DNA of 64,000 nucleotides from Allorhizobium sonneratiae (GTDB lineage: Bacteria; Pseudomonadota; Alphaproteobacteria; Rhizobiales; Rhizobiaceae): NCBI RefSeq assembly GCF_023700755.1, contig NZ_JAMKOJ010000007.1, forward strand, positions 205,614 to 269,613. Reading direction: 5' to 3'. The translations under genes and the position numbers were made by a program. Positions within the stretch are counted from its first letter, which is position 1; each line of letters starts with the position of its first letter. A model generated the notes under the pieces. It saw nothing but the letters and a program-made list of their open reading frames with translations, searched no databases and was not told the origin of the DNA. Shown here piece by piece: positions 63,107-64,000 of this stretch.

Positions 63107-63133
63107 TGGGAAAAGTGGATATCAGTTTTCCCG
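63107..63133. repeat. Short palindromic element downstream of the SH3-domain gene
   Basis: GGGAAAAGTGGATATCAGTTTTCCC, with GGAAAA/TTTTCC arms like the other palindromes of this window but without the longer outer arms. Confidence 0.5.
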
Positions 63134-63186
63134 AAAAGACCAACGAACGTAAAACAAGCGAGAATCTGTCTGGTATCAGAAACGAC

Positions 63187-63218
63187 AAAGGGCCGCCTTT
63201 CAGGCGGCCCTTTTTATT
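63187..63218 (+). terminator. Strong terminator between convergent SH3 and AcvB-like genes
   Basis: AAAGGGCCGCC (63187-63197) / GGCGGCCCTTT (63203-63213) with loop TTTCA, followed by a T run. Oriented for the plus strand; the minus direction has only a short TTTG, so bidirectional use is possible but weaker. Confidence 0.88.
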
Positions 63219-63238
63219 ATTCTTGAGACTGTCACGCT

Positions 63239-64000
63239 TCAGTCAAGCTTTTGTTTTTTCAGACGGGCGACGATCAGCTTGGCCACATCTTCGTAATTGC
63301 CGTCGAAATGATGACCGCCTTCCATCTTTACAACCTCCACCTTTGTCGGATCGAGGCTGTGGCAGGCATCATCCTCGACGTCGTCGGCACCATAAAAGCA
63401 TTGCACCAGACCTGAGGGCATTTTGGCGACTTCCTTGGCCGGATCGCCCTTGAGCGCGCTTCCCTTGCCGCCGAGCCAGCCGCTGACGGAAATCTCGAAA
63501 TTGGCGGTATGCGACATCGACAGCAGCGAGACCTGGACGATCTTGGCCGTCAGGCTTTTCGGCAGAAGATTATAAACCGTGGGAATGACGTCGGCCCCGA
63601 AGGAATAGCCGATCAGCAGCACATGCTTGACCTTCCAGCGTTTGGTATAGGTGCTGATGATGCGGGCGAGATCGTCCGCCGTTTCCTTCGGCTGACGTTC
63701 GGACCAGAAATAGCGCAAGCTGTCGATGCCGACGACCGGCAGGCCCTCATTCTGGAAGGTGGCGGCGATTTCACTGTCGATATCGCGCCAGCCGCCGTCG
63801 CCGGAATAGACGATGGCGAGCGTGTCCATTTTCGTCTTGTTGACATCGAGCAGGGTCAGCGGCAGGCCAAGCGGTTCGGATTCCTTCGAGGTGGCGGCAA
63901 TCATGTCATCAATGCCCTCCGACAGGGTCTGGAACGGATCCTTGTCGGAATCGGCCACGTCAATATCGGGATGATCCTTGAGCAGGTCGGCAACATGGCT
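63239..64000 (-). CDS. AcvB/VirJ-family protein, C-terminal domain (5' end beyond window)
   Basis: 253 residues visible; the frame stays open to the window edge, so the N-terminus lies outside. Alpha/beta-hydrolase domain of VirJ type: LAIVYSGDGGWRDIDSEIAATFQNEGLPVVGIDSLRYFW, nucleophile elbow LLIGYSFGADVIP, then VQCFYGADDVEDDACHSLDPTKVEVVKMEGGHHFDGNY with the late Asp and His. Chromosomal AcvB and its homologue AtvA are periplasmic; AcvB hydrolyses lysyl-phosphatidylglycerol and affects Agrobacterium virulence and acid tolerance, often beside lpiA. Whether this is the two-domain AcvB or a short VirJ cannot be decided here. Confidence 0.88.
   Translation of the reverse strand, partial: SHVADLLKDHPDIDVADSDKDPFQTLSEGIDDMIAATSKESEPLGLPLTLLDVNKTKMDTLAIVYSGDGGWRDIDSEIAATFQNEGLPVVGIDSLRYFWSERQPKETADDLARIISTYTKRWKVKHVLLIGYSFGADVIPTVYNLLPKSLTAKIVQVSLLSMSHTANFEISVSGWLGGKGSALKGDPAKEVAKMPSGLVQCFYGADDVEDDACHSLDPTKVEVVKMEGGHHFDGNYEDVAKLIVARLKKQKLD

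Overview
The window is a 64 kb stretch of ordinary chromosome from a member of the Rhizobiaceae (Agrobacterium/Rhizobium/Allorhizobium group). The evidence is the gene content: CpdR, the aerobic cobaltochelatase pair cobS/cobT, an AcvB/VirJ-family protein, DUF2125, DUF1491, DUF5330 and DUF1178 proteins, a HIG1-type twin-transmembrane protein and an Flp pilin. Many intergenic palindromes share a GGAAAA...CGGTTTTCC-type core. No phage, insertion sequence, CRISPR array, rRNA operon or plasmid function was seen. The species cannot be fixed from the sequence alone.

Layout. 1-10.7 kb: cpdR (cut by the window edge), hpt, a membrane-anchored hypothetical, the division pair ftsE-ftsX, a YdcF/SanA-like protein, a PlsC-type acyltransferase, a ChaC-like cyclotransferase, a DUF2125 protein, then tyrC-hisC and a methyltransferase. 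10.8-19.6 kb: gloB with a cupin, an EamA permease, a DUF3108 protein, rpmB with a clear housekeeping promoter and terminator, a DoxX-type membrane protein, a histidine phosphatase, cobT-cobS, a J-domain protein and bolA. 19.7-29.8 kb: aroK-aroB divergent from xerD, then accA, an L,D-transpeptidase lipoprotein with a TusA-like protein, an apparent operon of a DivJ/PleC-like histidine kinase, a peptidoglycan-binding-repeat protein and a DUF1491 protein, then a DUF5330 protein and sufE. 29.8-37.6 kb is the most accessory-looking part: macAB with a divergent TetR regulator, a very Ser/Thr/Asp-rich protein, a candidate small RNA, a methyltransferase with a degenerate SAM loop, a short Flp pilin gene and a small membrane protein. 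37.6-49.2 kb: mutT-GNAT-argJ, a parvulin-type foldase, secA, a polysaccharide flippase overlapped by a BioF2/CelD-type acyltransferase, an acyl-CoA synthetase, a 4 x 101-bp tandem array and tRNA-Leu(CAA). 49.3-64 kb: a DedA/YqaA protein, dsbB, an HNH nuclease, a DNA glycosylase, gluQ, a YihY protein, an SDR, a HIG1 protein, a cobalamin adenosyltransferase, etfB-etfA, a 3-hydroxyacyl-CoA dehydrogenase, comF, grxC, a nitrilase-family hydrolase, a DUF1178 protein, ubiG, an SH3-domain protein and the C-terminal part of an AcvB/VirJ protein.

Themes. Cell envelope and division genes recur (ftsEX, L,D-transpeptidase, peptidoglycan-binding protein, histidine kinase, secA, foldase, dsbB), and the half-site TTAACCAT lies upstream of three of these units. 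Cobalamin synthesis (cobST, adenosyltransferase) and ETF/acyl-CoA metabolism form two other groups.

The most unusual observation is in gluQ: two tandem copies (63-bp period, 21 codons each) of a palindromic element lie inside the coding frame and leave it open. Relatives of this element occur between genes elsewhere in the window. This resembles the protein-coding palindromic elements known from Rickettsia. Other points of interest are an 18-serine run in MacA encoded with all six serine codons, next to the Ser-rich protein gene; the 101-bp three-hairpin tandem array beside tRNA-Leu; a LiuR-like site upstream of etfBA; and a GTG-started Flp pilin gene that is easily missed.
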